From a virus, in the IMG/VR virus record IMGVR_UViG_3300035185_000025, positions 17,567 to 81,566 of that record: a stretch of 64,000 nucleotides of DNA; one strand, 5' to 3'. The notes beneath the pieces are model-generated. The model searched no databases. It worked only from the letters and a program-made list of their open reading frames with translations, and was not told the DNA's origin. Shown here piece by piece: positions 1 through 7,249 of the stretch. Numbering within the stretch: the first letter of the stretch is position 1; each line of letters opens with the position of its first letter. The translations under genes were made by a program, and so were the position numbers.

Positions 1-1846
1 AGTCGCGCACGTCGAGGAAGTTCACGGCCTGGATCGCCGCGTCCCACCCGTCGGTGACGGACCAGGTCCACGTGACGATCCGAGTCCTGAACTCGCGCTG
101 GATGTACTGAGTCGATGCTGCCGCCGCGTACTTTGCCGCGACGTCGATCGGCAGCCCGGCCAGCCGCGCCTGCTCGAGCTTCTCGAACTGCCCGCCCTCG
201 GCGAGGATCAGCGCGGTCGAGATCAGCCCGCTCGCCGGATCATGCGGAGGGATCTCGACGGCGATCGGATCGCGCGGGCGCAGGGCGAACAGGTCTCCGA
301 TCACGCCGGCCTGAAGGTTCTCGGGCAGCGCCGAGAGCACCGGCGTCCGGATCGAGACGACAAGATCCCCGCGCGAGAGTTGCTCGTAGACCGAGGCAGC
401 CGCCCGGGTGAGCGCGGACACGATCGCGTCCGGCGAGCCTCCGGTGATCGAGTCGAGGTTCACGACCTTGATCTCGTCTCGGTCGCCCTGGCCTGTTGGG
501 CTCGGCCTGCCGTTGCGAGCGAGCGGTGGCCACGTACCGGAGTAGCGGATCCCGGTCGCCGTATCGAAGCCGCGGATCTGGATCGTCGGCACCGCCGTGC
601 CCTTGAGCGAGCGCTCGAACGTGATCTCCTCCGCGTTGCCGCCGTGGACGAACACCCGCGTCGAGGTCGGCGGCGGGAAGATGTCTCCGGCGGTCGTCGA
701 TGCGCGGTAGTAGTTGCGCGGGTTCGTGATCACGATCTCCGACGCGGTGAGGAACGGATCCCGCGGCAGCCTGACGTCCACGATGTAGCCGGCGCTGTAT
801 ACGAGCTCGGTGATGAAGTCCCAGTAGCTCACCTTCTGGCGGTTGCCCTTGCTCTTGCGGCGGCCTCGCTTCGCAGCCCCTCGCGAGTCGACCCACTGCT
901 TGGGCCTGATCTCGTCGATCGTCGGCAGCAACTCGGGCACGCCGGGTGCGGACTGGACGTCGTTGAAGACCCGCATGCCGCGGAAGCCGGGGAGGCCGAA
1001 GCGGCGTGACGCCGGCGGTAGCGCGGAGCCAGATTGCTTGAGCCCGTTCGCCTGCTGGCGGAGCGCCTGCGCCTCGGCTCGCGCAGCGATGGCGCCCGCG
1101 TCGTTGCCGTCCGCAGCGAGATCAGCAGCCTCGGCGTCCTTCGCTCGCGCGTCCTTCAGGAGCCGCCTCCTACCGCGTCCAAGCTCGCGCGTCTTCTGCT
1201 CGTTGAAGCGCTTGTCGACGGACTCGGTCTGCGCGAGCGCGTCGCCGGTGAGCAGGAGTTGGATCGCCTCGTCGAGTCGAAGGAAGCCCGGCAGATCCTC
1301 GAGCATGTTCGGCGGGATCTCGGCGTCGAGGAGCTCGCCCGTCAGATCCCGGCCTTCGATCTCGACCACGTGCTCGCCGATCTGGATCCCATGCTTGTCG
1401 GCGAAGCCCCGGATCAGCTCGTTGCTGACGCCGCCGAAGCTCGTGGGGACGCCGGTGAGCGGGGACGGGACGTCCGGCAGGTAGAGCGCGTCGGCGTCGG
1501 GCGCCTGGCCTGCGGCGTACTCGGCAGGCGTGAAGACGCCTCCGAAGATCTGCACCGTCATCGCCCGGATCAGCCGCGGATCGAACGGCAGCCGCGCGAG
1601 CGGGATCGAGACCTTGAATGTGTCCGCCTTGCGGTAGTTGTTCAGCTCGAGCGTGCAGGTCTCGGGCACGATGTCGTCGCCGAGTTGGACGAAGGTCGAC
1701 GCGAGCGCGGCGAGGGTAGGCGCGCCGAAGGACTCGACCCCGCTCCCGGGTGCGGTCGGCGACGGGACCGGTGGCGCGAACGCCTGCGCCTGGTCCTCGA
1801 ACCGGACCTTGATCCTGACCTTGCAGCCGACCCAGTACTGCGTCAT
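1..1846 (-). CDS. Putative baseplate hub / tail protein (3' end beyond window)
   Basis: An open frame runs from ATG at 1846 off the left edge; 615 codons are visible. The N-terminal third looks like a beta-rich domain with EIEGRDLTGELLDAE near residue 150, typical of gpD/gp44-like baseplate hub proteins. An Arg/Ala-rich helical linker follows, then a second beta-rich domain. It is the last visible gene of the minus-strand tail series, after the tape measure and a LysM baseplate protein, which fits a hub. There is no Shine-Dalgarno site; a class II -10 (TACACT) lies 6 nt upstream, so the start would be leaderless. The hub assignment rests on order and general look, not on a diagnostic motif; another baseplate subunit is possible. 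Confidence 0.6.
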   Translation of the reverse strand, partial: MTQYWVGCKVRIKVRFEDQAQAFAPPVPSPTAPGSGVESFGAPTLAALASTFVQLGDDIVPETCTLELNNYRKADTFKVSIPLARLPFDPRLIRAMTVQIFGGVFTPAEYAAGQAPDADALYLPDVPSPLTGVPTSFGGVSNELIRGFADKHGIQIGEHVVEIEGRDLTGELLDAEIPPNMLEDLPGFLRLDEAIQLLLTGDALAQTESVDKRFNEQKTRELGRGRRRLLKDARAKDAEAADLAADGNDAGAIAARAEAQALRQQANGLKQSGSALPPASRRFGLPGFRGMRVFNDVQSAPGVPELLPTIDEIRPKQWVDSRGAAKRGRRKSKGNRQKVSYWDFITELVYSAGYIVDVRLPRDPFLTASEIVITNPRNYYRASTTAGDIFPPPTSTRVFVHGGNAEEITFERSLKGTAVPTIQIRGFDTATGIRYSGTWPPLARNGRPSPTGQGDRDEIKVVNLDSITGGSPDAIVSALTRAAASVYEQLSRGDLVVSIRTPVLSALPENLQAGVIGDLFALRPRDPIAVEIPPHDPASGLISTALILAEGGQFEKLEQARLAGLPIDVAAKYAAAASTQYIQREFRTRIVTWTWSVTDGWDAAIQAVNFLDVRD

Positions 1847-1858
1847 GGGCGGAGTGTA
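1847..1858 (-). promoter_or_regulatory. Class II leaderless promoter
   Basis: TACACT hexamer, then 6 nt, then the ATG of the putative baseplate hub gene. No Shine-Dalgarno sequence is present. Confidence 0.55.
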
Positions 1859-1886
1859 GCGCGGCCGGTGGCGCGCACCTCAGATC

Positions 1887-1914
1887 GGGAAGCGATCGTG
1901 TCTCGCGTCGGTAG
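1887..1914 (+). promoter_or_regulatory. Class I (ECF-like) promoter
   Basis: GGGAAGC, 16 nt, GGTAG, then 8 nt to the ATG at 1923. Confidence 0.75.
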
Positions 1915-1922
1915 GGGTAGAC

Positions 1923-2297
1923 ATGTTCACATCCCTCTACATCAAGCTGACCACCGAGAACGATGACGGGTATGTCGAAGTCTCGCGCTGGGATGGCGTC
2001 GACCCTGTCGAGCCAGGTGACCTCCTCACGATCCACGGTCCAGGTGCCGGTATGGTGACCGATATGGTGACCGCCAAAATCGACGCTCGTCGATGGGGTG
2101 TCCAGCGCGGCGACCGGGTTCGCTCACTCGAACTCTACGCGCATCTCGTTCGCTTCGACGGGACGCCTGGCGACATCCCTGCCGACGAAGCGGTGCAGAT
2201 CGTGCGCCGAGAACTTGCGGCGTCAGGCGACGACGCCGAAACGATCGACGACGTGATGGAGAGCGATTTCTCGAAGATCGTGTTGGACAAGCGGTAA
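1923..2297 (+). CDS. Hypothetical protein, 124 aa
   Basis: Unrecognised acidic soluble protein without signal peptide or membrane segment. The ATG at 1923 is chosen because a class I promoter ends 8 nt upstream; no ribosome binding site is visible, so translation would be leaderless. It is a plus-strand cassette behind the minus-strand tail genes, followed by a ParB-like remnant. Confidence 0.7.
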   Translation: MFTSLYIKLTTENDDGYVEVSRWDGVDPVEPGDLLTIHGPGAGMVTDMVTAKIDARRWGVQRGDRVRSLELYAHLVRFDGTPGDIPADEAVQIVRRELAASGDDAETIDDVMESDFSKIVLDKR

Positions 2298-2353
2298 CCG
2301 CGGCGCGCACCTCAGAGGTTGCGCCGTCGGCCTGTCCGCGCGAGCCTGGTGCG

Positions 2354-2902
2354 GTGGACAGCGACGCCCCAGCCCTGCACCCGCGCCTGGTCCCGATCGC
2401 GGATCTGAACCTGGATCCGAAGAACGCTCGGCTGCACAGCGAGCGCAACCTGTCCGCGATCGGCTACTCGCTGAGCAAGTTCCGGCAGCGCAAGGCGATC
2501 GTGGTCAACCGGCGCACCATGACGGTCGAGGCCGGCAACGGGACGATCACCGCGGCGCTCGAACTCGGTGCGGATCACATCGTGGCGGTGTTCGTCGACG
2601 ATGAAGACGCGGACGCGGCCGAGTACGCGCACATCGACAACCGAACCGCAGATCTGGCCGAGTGGGACCCCGACCAACTCGCGGCCAACATCGGCGAGTT
2701 CCCGGACCTCGACTGGTCCGCGGGCGGATGGGAGCCCGCGGACTTCGAGGACTTCGAGGTTAATGCGGTGGCTCCTGCGACTCGTCACGCCTCCTGGCGG
2801 GACGGTGCTCGAATCGTTCGGCGGCAGCGGGACCACGCTCGTCGCGGCCGCTGGGCTCGACTGCAAGGTCATCGTGGTCGAGATGGCTCCCGAGTACTGT
2901 GA
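2354..2902 (+). pseudogene. ParB-like N-terminal domain of a split ParB/DNA-methyltransferase
   Basis: From GTG 2354 the first ~135 residues (PIADLNLDPKNARLHSERNL, then an EAGNGTITAALELGA-type segment and DNRTADLAEWDPDQL) match the ParB-like domain that phages often fuse to an N6/N4 DNA methyltransferase. After DFEDFEV the frame becomes arginine-rich nonsense, while the methyltransferase C-terminus continues in another frame from 2763. The central catalytic part with the DPPY motif is missing. This looks like an internal deletion plus frameshift that left a remnant. The ParB part might still be expressed; the start is uncertain. Confidence 0.6.
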
Positions 2903-3221
2903 CATCATTCGAGCACGCGGCGAGTGGTCGATCTCCGACAGGTCCGGGTCACCGCAGACCCGCCCCGCGCGAGCGCCTCGGACAGCCGCCCGCGACGGCG
3001 ACAAGCGGCAGGCCCGGCGGCGCATCCAGACCTTGATCCAGAATGGCACGCTGCCCGCCCCAGCAGACGTCACCTGCGTCGACTGCCAGGCCGCTCCGGG
3101 GCGCGAGTACGATCACCACCTCGGGTATGCGGCGGAGCACCACGAGGACGTCGAGGCCCTCTGCGCGAGCTGCCACCACAAGCGCGAGGCTGACCGCGCG
3201 AACGCGAAAGCCCCGGCATGA
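2763..3221 (+). CDS. Methyltransferase C-terminal remnant joined to an HNH-like zinc domain
   Basis: Begins MRWLLRLVTPPGGTV, then ESFGGSGTTLVAA (SAM-binding motif I) and PEYCDIIRAR, the normal C-terminal end of a beta-class DNA methyltransferase. The remaining ~75 residues hold CVDC...DHH...CASCHHKR, an HNH-like zinc arrangement. No target-recognition or DPPY segment is present, so methylation activity is unlikely. The ATG at 2763 has GAGG 4 nt upstream and overlaps the ParB-like frame. It may be the decayed end of a ParB-methyltransferase or a separately translated HNH-type protein. Confidence 0.5.
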   Translation: MRWLLRLVTPPGGTVLESFGGSGTTLVAAAGLDCKVIVVEMAPEYCDIIRARGEWSISDRSGSPQTRPARAPRTAARDGDKRQARRRIQTLIQNGTLPAPADVTCVDCQAAPGREYDHHLGYAAEHHEDVEALCASCHHKREADRANAKAPA

Positions 3222-3236
3222 TCCGGGGCTCGATGG

Positions 3237-3530
3237 TCACGCAGCCGAGGCGCGCGCGGATCGGAGAGACGCGATCCCGTCGGCCGTCGCAGTGACCGCC
3301 GAGCGGGCGCTATCGGTGTCGTACCCAGCCTCGTCGAGGTAGAGCAGAGCATCGGAGGCGATGCGGGCGACCTGCTCGGCGATGGCGTCCCAATCGTCCT
3401 CGTCGAGGTCCGCGAAGGCGCGGTCCTGCGGAGACTGGACGGGCGCGTTGCTCGTGGCCTTGGTGGTCAGCGCGCGGAACTTGCGGGCGATGTCGGCGAA
3501 GCGTTCGGGGGCGGTTTTGTAGTTGGTCAT
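3237..3530 (-). CDS. Hypothetical protein, 97 aa
   Basis: Small, mostly helical protein beginning MTNYKTAPERFADIARK, with an acidic central segment. The start at 3530 is supported by GAGGAAG 5 nt upstream, one of the few clear Shine-Dalgarno sites in this region. Last gene of a four-gene minus-strand group (4611 to 3237). Function unknown. Confidence 0.6.
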   Translation of the reverse strand: MTNYKTAPERFADIARKFRALTTKATSNAPVQSPQDRAFADLDEDDWDAIAEQVARIASDALLYLDEAGYDTDSARSAVTATADGIASLRSARASAA

Positions 3531-3632
3531 CGGTCTTCCTCGGGCTCGGTGGGTCCAACCGCGACCCTCTGGCGCTATTCCTCGCCATGCGATGTTTTTC
3601 GATCTTTCTCGCAAGCCAGCGAGATCACTACG

Positions 3633-3941
3633 TTATTCGCCGTCGAGCCGCCCGCGCATCACCGCGTTGTCCATCGCCTGCTCGGCCGACGCAGCCTCCG
3701 CGCCGCAGATCTCGCAGACCGGAGACGGCAAGCAGTGGTGCGGCTCGGCGGCCCATCGGAGCGCGGCACGGACGAACCTGGCGGTCTCCGTGTCCGCCGT
3801 CGTGTCGACCTCGGCGATCACGATCTCGCCCGGGTGCTCGTCCATGTCGCACGGGCTGATCGCGATCGTTCCGTCGGCGAGCCCGATGCCGATCGCCGGC
3901 AAGCCGTGCTCGTTGAAGCACCAGCAGATCGTGACCTTCAC
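3633..3941 (-). CDS. Hypothetical cysteine-containing protein, 102 aa
   Basis: The GTG at 3941 is selected because it overlaps the TGA of the preceding gene as GTGA. The protein holds CWCFNEHG near its start and CEICGAEAA near its end, a possible two-part zinc site. About 100 nt without a gene follow; they hold a weak CTCGC/GCGAG hairpin lacking a T run. Confidence 0.55.
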   Translation of the reverse strand: MKVTICWCFNEHGLPAIGIGLADGTIAISPCDMDEHPGEIVIAEVDTTADTETARFVRAALRWAAEPHHCLPSPVCEICGAEAASAEQAMDNAVMRGRLDGE

Positions 3942-4351
3942 GGCGCCCTGCACCCGGAGATGATCCGCGACTTCATCATGTCGAGCGCGCCGAGGATCCG
4001 GAACATGTCGTGCTCACCCGCGACGCCCGTGATCACCTCGCGCCCGGTGAGCTCCCCGGCGATCGCAACCGCGAGAAGTTCGCCGGACTCGGCTCGCTCG
4101 AGCAGGGTGCGGAGGTAGGCGACCACGCGATCGTCGGCTGCCGGCTTGACCTCGGCGAGCGCGGGCGCGTCGTCTGGTTGCTGGCCGGCCTCGTACGGCG
4201 TGCCCTCAAGCTCGGTGTAGACCCAACGCTCGACCTCATTACGGTAGTGAGAGAGGCCGCCGACGTTGCGGCAGACGGTGTCTGCGATGGCCATCGACAA
4301 CTTGATGATCTGTTTCGTGGTCAGCGCGAGCTTGTGCGGGTTGTCGCTCAT
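3938..4351 (-). CDS. Hypothetical protein, 137 aa
   Basis: Soluble helical protein starting MSDNPHKLALTTKQIIKLS. The ATG overlaps the upstream stop by 4 nt and its stop overlaps the next GTG, so the three genes are translationally coupled. No family recognised. Confidence 0.6.
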   Translation of the reverse strand: MSDNPHKLALTTKQIIKLSMAIADTVCRNVGGLSHYRNEVERWVYTELEGTPYEAGQQPDDAPALAEVKPAADDRVVAYLRTLLERAESGELLAVAIAGELTGREVITGVAGEHDMFRILGALDMMKSRIISGCRAP

Positions 4352-4611
4352 GAAAGCCCCTCAATCATGTCCTCGATGAGCGGCATCCCGGAGTCGACAG
4401 CCTCTCGCTTCATGATGCCTAGTCGCCTCGCCGCCTCCGCGCGGTCTTCTTCTGGGACTAGATCGATGACGCGTGCGAGTGCCCACAGACGACCGTCCCA
4501 GAACCCGTCGGTGAACGCGTCGTCGCGGCCGAGGCTGTACTTGGACGCCTTGACTGCCCATGCTCCGTGCGCCGTTGTCTTTGCGCTCGATAGATCTTTG
4601 TTTTGCAGCAT
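4348..4611 (-). CDS. Hypothetical protein, 87 aa
   Basis: Begins MLQNKDLSSAKTTAHGAWAV. A longer in-frame start exists upstream, but the ATG at 4611 lies exactly 7 nt after a class I -10 box. First gene of the minus-strand operon ending at 3237. No recognisable domain. Confidence 0.65.
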   Translation of the reverse strand: MLQNKDLSSAKTTAHGAWAVKASKYSLGRDDAFTDGFWDGRLWALARVIDLVPEEDRAEAARRLGIMKREAVDSGMPLIEDMIEGLS

Positions 4612-4618
4612 GGTCGAA

Positions 4619-4646
4619 CTACCGCGCCGGCGGCTGGCCGCTTCCC
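4619..4646 (-). promoter_or_regulatory. Class I promoter, divergent
   Basis: On the minus strand: GGGAAGC, 16 nt, GGTAG, 7 nt, ATG 4611. Its -35 box abuts that of the plus-strand class I promoter, forming the palindrome GCTTCCCGGAAGC at 4640-4652. Confidence 0.75.
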
Positions 4647-4673
4647 GGAAGCGTTCGCGCTCGCCGTCGGTAG
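4646..4673 (+). promoter_or_regulatory. Class I promoter, divergent
   Basis: CGGAAGC, 16 nt, GGTAG, 7 nt, ATG 4681. Shares base 4646 with the divergent minus-strand promoter. Confidence 0.75.
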
Positions 4674-4680
4674 GGTGGTC

Positions 4681-4968
4681 ATGGCCAGCGCACGCGACCT
4701 CATCATCAGCCTTGGCGCCGAGTTGTCGGACCAGGAGAACGTCGCCCACGACCTCTGGACATGGCTCCCGTCCTACAAGGTCGCCAAGGAGTTGCGAGGG
4801 GACTACGCCTGCGAGTACCGGCCTGGCGTCGCCGACGTGATGCGCGATGCCATGGCGTTGATCTCCACCCTTCAGGATGCGCTCGGGGAGGCGGCTTTCG
4901 ATGATGTGATTGAAGCTCTGGCCGAGACCGTCCGCGAGGAGTGGGCAGCCGACCTCAAAGAGGTCTGA
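4681..4968 (+). CDS. Hypothetical protein, 95 aa
   Basis: Acidic helical protein beginning MASARDLIISLGAEL. The start is fixed by the class I promoter 7 nt upstream. The next gene begins 4 nt after its stop, so the pair is an operon. Function unknown. Confidence 0.65.
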   Translation: MASARDLIISLGAELSDQENVAHDLWTWLPSYKVAKELRGDYACEYRPGVADVMRDAMALISTLQDALGEAAFDDVIEALAETVREEWAADLKEV

Positions 4969-4971
4969 TCC

Positions 4972-5382
4972 ATGTCGCTGGCCGACACGCTACGAGCAGA
5001 CGCAGCCGAGGTCCTCGACGCGATCACGTCCGCGCCGGACGGCTTGACGGTCCGCGAGATCACGTACTCGACCACGATCCGCCAAGGCCGCGCACGCGAA
5101 GCGCTGGCCTATCTGCTCGGCGCGTCGGCGGTCACGTGCGCGACGGAGCCAGGCCGTGGCGCCACCGTCAGCGGCACGAAGGGACCGGCGCAGGTCTGGC
5201 GCGTGGCTGAGCCGGGCTCGCTGCCGCCGTTCGACCACGTCTACGCCGCGATCGAGGACGTGCAGGAGACCCTCGGCGAGGTCTGGGCCAGCGCTCCGAG
5301 CGGGCTTCGAAACCGGATGGAGTGCTGCATGGCCTGGCTCGGGCGCGCGATCAAGCGCATCGACGGCGAGCCGGTCGACTAG
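4972..5382 (+). CDS. Putative winged-helix protein, 136 aa
   Basis: Residues ~12-50 (EVLDAITSAPDGLTVREITY...REALAYLLGASAV) have the spacing of a winged helix-turn-helix that opposes short repeat-like helices; the rest is an amphipathic helix region. Second gene of a class I operon; AGAGG lies 8 nt before the ATG. Its TAG shares the CTAG palindrome with the stop of the convergent baseplate gene. DNA binding is inferred from pattern only. Confidence 0.5.
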   Translation: MSLADTLRADAAEVLDAITSAPDGLTVREITYSTTIRQGRAREALAYLLGASAVTCATEPGRGATVSGTKGPAQVWRVAEPGSLPPFDHVYAAIEDVQETLGEVWASAPSGLRNRMECCMAWLGRAIKRIDGEPVD

Positions 5383-6533
5383 TTGATCGCCGGCACCCGC
5401 ACCAGAGTCCCGCGCGGCACCGTGTCGCTGTAGAAGCCGTTGTAGTTCGAGATCACCGTCCACTGCGTCGGATCCCCGTAGTTCTCCGAGGCCACGTCGC
5501 GCAGGCTCGTCAGCGTGTCAGCGAGGAACGTCGAGAGGATCTCGGTCCCCTCGAACAACTCGAGGAGCCGCTGCTGCTCTGCCGCGAACGCAGCGAGTTC
5601 CTGCAGCCGTTCGCGCAGCAACGACTCGATCAGCGCCGCGTTCGCCGTGGCCGAAGGCGATCCGACGAGCGAGGCGTCTCCTCGGGCTGATCGGATCTCG
5701 GAGATGTCCTGCAGCAGCCCCCGCGCGGCGAGACGGATCAGCGCGAGCTGTCCCTGGATCGTCGAGAGCAGATCCTGAGGCACCGACGCGATCGAGACGA
5801 TCCCGCGCAGCGCTTCGATGATCCCGACGATCAGCGCGCCGATCGTGGTGATCGCTGCGACGAGCCGGCGAACGAATGCGTTCGGCTGTCGCAGGCTCAG
5901 CAGCGCTTCGATCACGGCGAGGATCGTGGCCAGGATCGCAGCGAGGCCGGCCGCGACGCTGAGCGCGTTGAACTCGACGAAGCGGCGCACCGGGCTGAAC
6001 TCGGTGACGCCGCTCCACTCGAACTCGAGCTCGAACTCGACGTCGCTGATCCGCAAGAACCGCGGCGTGAAGCGCTTGATGATCCCGTAGCGGACGTATT
6101 GATCCCACGTCACGCGGACCTTCTGCTGGTCCGTGGTCATCAGCGTGAGCGCGTCGACGACCACGCGCGCAAGCTGGGCGGGCTGCGACGACGGGAACAC
6201 GGCGGTCGTGACGAAGGTGCCGCCGGCAGCGACGCCGGACTGCGGGATCCCGGCGCCGCTGACCTGCGGGAACCCGACCAGGTCGACGCCGTTGCTCGCC
6301 GTGTTGCTGAGCAGGAAGCGGTCCTTCCACATGCCGGTGAGCACGGTGTTGCTCAGCATCGAGCCGAGCACCTGCTGCGTCGCCACGGGGTTCGCGGGGA
6401 GCCAGGTCTGCTTGGTGCGGATCTCGACGCCGAGTTCGATCGGCTGGTAGGGCAGGCCGCGGCCCTTGAAGATCATCAGCCGGCGCGGGCCCGTGACCTG
6501 CTCGATCGTCAGCGGCGAGGCGTTGCTGGGCAT
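5379..6533 (-). CDS. LysM-containing baseplate / tail protein
   Basis: 384 aa. The N-terminal ~180 residues are beta-rich (VTGPRRLMIFKGRGLPYQP), the middle (~190-260) is hydrophobic and helical, followed by a coiled-coil-like stretch. The C-terminus (SLRDVASENYGDPTQWTVI...PRGTLVRVPA) is a LysM-like module of the type seen in gp53/DNA-circularisation-type baseplate proteins, which contact the peptidoglycan-facing tail end. It sits between the tape measure and the hub, as in other myoviruses. A class II promoter (TAGACT) precedes it. Confidence 0.65.
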   Translation of the reverse strand: MPSNASPLTIEQVTGPRRLMIFKGRGLPYQPIELGVEIRTKQTWLPANPVATQQVLGSMLSNTVLTGMWKDRFLLSNTASNGVDLVGFPQVSGAGIPQSGVAAGGTFVTTAVFPSSQPAQLARVVVDALTLMTTDQQKVRVTWDQYVRYGIIKRFTPRFLRISDVEFELEFEWSGVTEFSPVRRFVEFNALSVAAGLAAILATILAVIEALLSLRQPNAFVRRLVAAITTIGALIVGIIEALRGIVSIASVPQDLLSTIQGQLALIRLAARGLLQDISEIRSARGDASLVGSPSATANAALIESLLRERLQELAAFAAEQQRLLELFEGTEILSTFLADTLTSLRDVASENYGDPTQWTVISNYNGFYSDTVPRGTLVRVPAIN

Positions 6534-6545
6534 GCGGGAAGTCTA
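6534..6545 (-). promoter_or_regulatory. Class II leaderless promoter
   Basis: TAGACT, 6 nt, ATG 6533 of the LysM baseplate gene; it overlaps the -35 box of the divergent class I promoter at 6536. Confidence 0.55.
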
Positions 6546-6563
6546 CGCGACGAGCGGCGGTAT
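6536..6563 (+). promoter_or_regulatory. Class I promoter (variant)
   Basis: GGGAAGT, 16 nt, GGTAT, 7 nt, ATG 6571. Both boxes differ by one base from the consensus but the spacing is exact. Confidence 0.6.
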
Positions 6564-6570
6564 GGCGGGC

Positions 6571-6651
6571 ATGAGCCACAACAATACGCTCGCAGCGGCC
6601 TGCGGCCTGTTCGACCGTGACACGAACGCTGCTCTTGAGGTGGATGCGTGA
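6571..6651 (+). CDS. Small protein, 26 aa
   Basis: ATG 6571 to TGA 6651, below usual gene-calling size. Supported by a correctly spaced class I promoter 7 nt upstream and by an overlap with the GTG of the next gene. Sequence MSHNNTLAAACGLFDRD... has no known motif; it may serve as a leader peptide for the next gene. Confidence 0.45.
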   Translation: MSHNNTLAAACGLFDRDTNAALEVDA

Positions 6652-6905
6652 GCTATCGAAGCCTCTCCGTCGTAGAGAAAGCGTATCCAGAAAGCGAGTG
6701 CTGGCGATGCGATCACGGTATCGACGAAGGTATCGCCGTGCGCTGCGCGATCTCACCTCGGTTCAGCATCGATGAGCCGGCGTGGACGGCCTGGTACAGG
6801 CGCGCTGATGCGAAGCGATGTGTCGATTTCGAACCGAACTGGTGGGTTCGCCTGCGCGTGAAGGCGAGGCGATGGCCCATGTTCGTCGTGACGCAGGATC
6901 ACTAG
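6648..6905 (+). CDS. Hypothetical protein, 85 aa
   Basis: GTG 6648 overlaps the stop of the small upstream ORF (GTGA). The product has Cys residues (ECWRCDHG, VRCAIS, KRCVDF) and several Trp, suggesting a small metal-binding fold. Its TAG shares a CTAG palindrome with the convergent tail gene. Unknown function. Confidence 0.6.
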   Translation: MSYRSLSVVEKAYPESECWRCDHGIDEGIAVRCAISPRFSIDEPAWTAWYRRADAKRCVDFEPNWWVRLRVKARRWPMFVVTQDH

Positions 6906-7234
6906 ATCTTGACCAGATCGGTTATCCGTCCACAGGTCGGGCACGCGCATGGTGGCTTGACCACCTGGCCAAGATCAATCGCCTCGGCGAAGACGAATCC
7001 AGAAAACGCCAGAACTGGATATTTCTCGGCGTTGGCGCGCTCAGGCTCAGGCTCAGGCGTGCCGCCTTGAGGCGCGGGCATCTTATGGCAGTAGGCGTTG
7101 CCACGCAGGTGACCGTAGGGACCGATGGTCATCTGGATCGGCATCTTGATGACCATGTCATCAAATGGATCCTTGATGGCGCCGAGGCTCTTCGTCTGGA
7201 ACGACATCTCGGACAGTATACTGCGCGTGGCCAT
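6902..7234 (-). CDS. Hypothetical tail-region protein, 110 aa
   Basis: Lies 15 nt downstream of the tape measure, with AGGAAG 6 nt before its ATG, so it is cotranscribed with it. It ends with PPCACPTCGR, a possible zinc knuckle, and has a Pro/Glu-rich middle (GGTPEPEPERA). Position between tape measure and LysM protein suggests a baseplate or tail assembly factor; no family recognised. Confidence 0.6.
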   Translation of the reverse strand: MATRSILSEMSFQTKSLGAIKDPFDDMVIKMPIQMTIGPYGHLRGNAYCHKMPAPQGGTPEPEPERANAEKYPVLAFSGFVFAEAIDLGQVVKPPCACPTCGRITDLVKI

Positions 7235-7249
7235 GGTCGCTTCCTACGG

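Noticed and set aside
240-1009. Long ORFs on both strands across 240-1960
   Set aside because: They are Arg/Asp-rich shadows of the minus-strand partial hub gene, which reads as a natural protein and is open through the left edge.
1887-1914. GGTAG boxes as unusual ribosome binding sites
   Set aside because: GGTAG is not complementary to the 16S tail, and the boxes have a fixed 16-nt relation to GGGAAGC that an RBS would not need.
3530-3632. Intrinsic terminator in the 100-nt gap
   Set aside because: The CTCGC/GCGAG hairpin has only a 5-bp stem and no T run on either strand.
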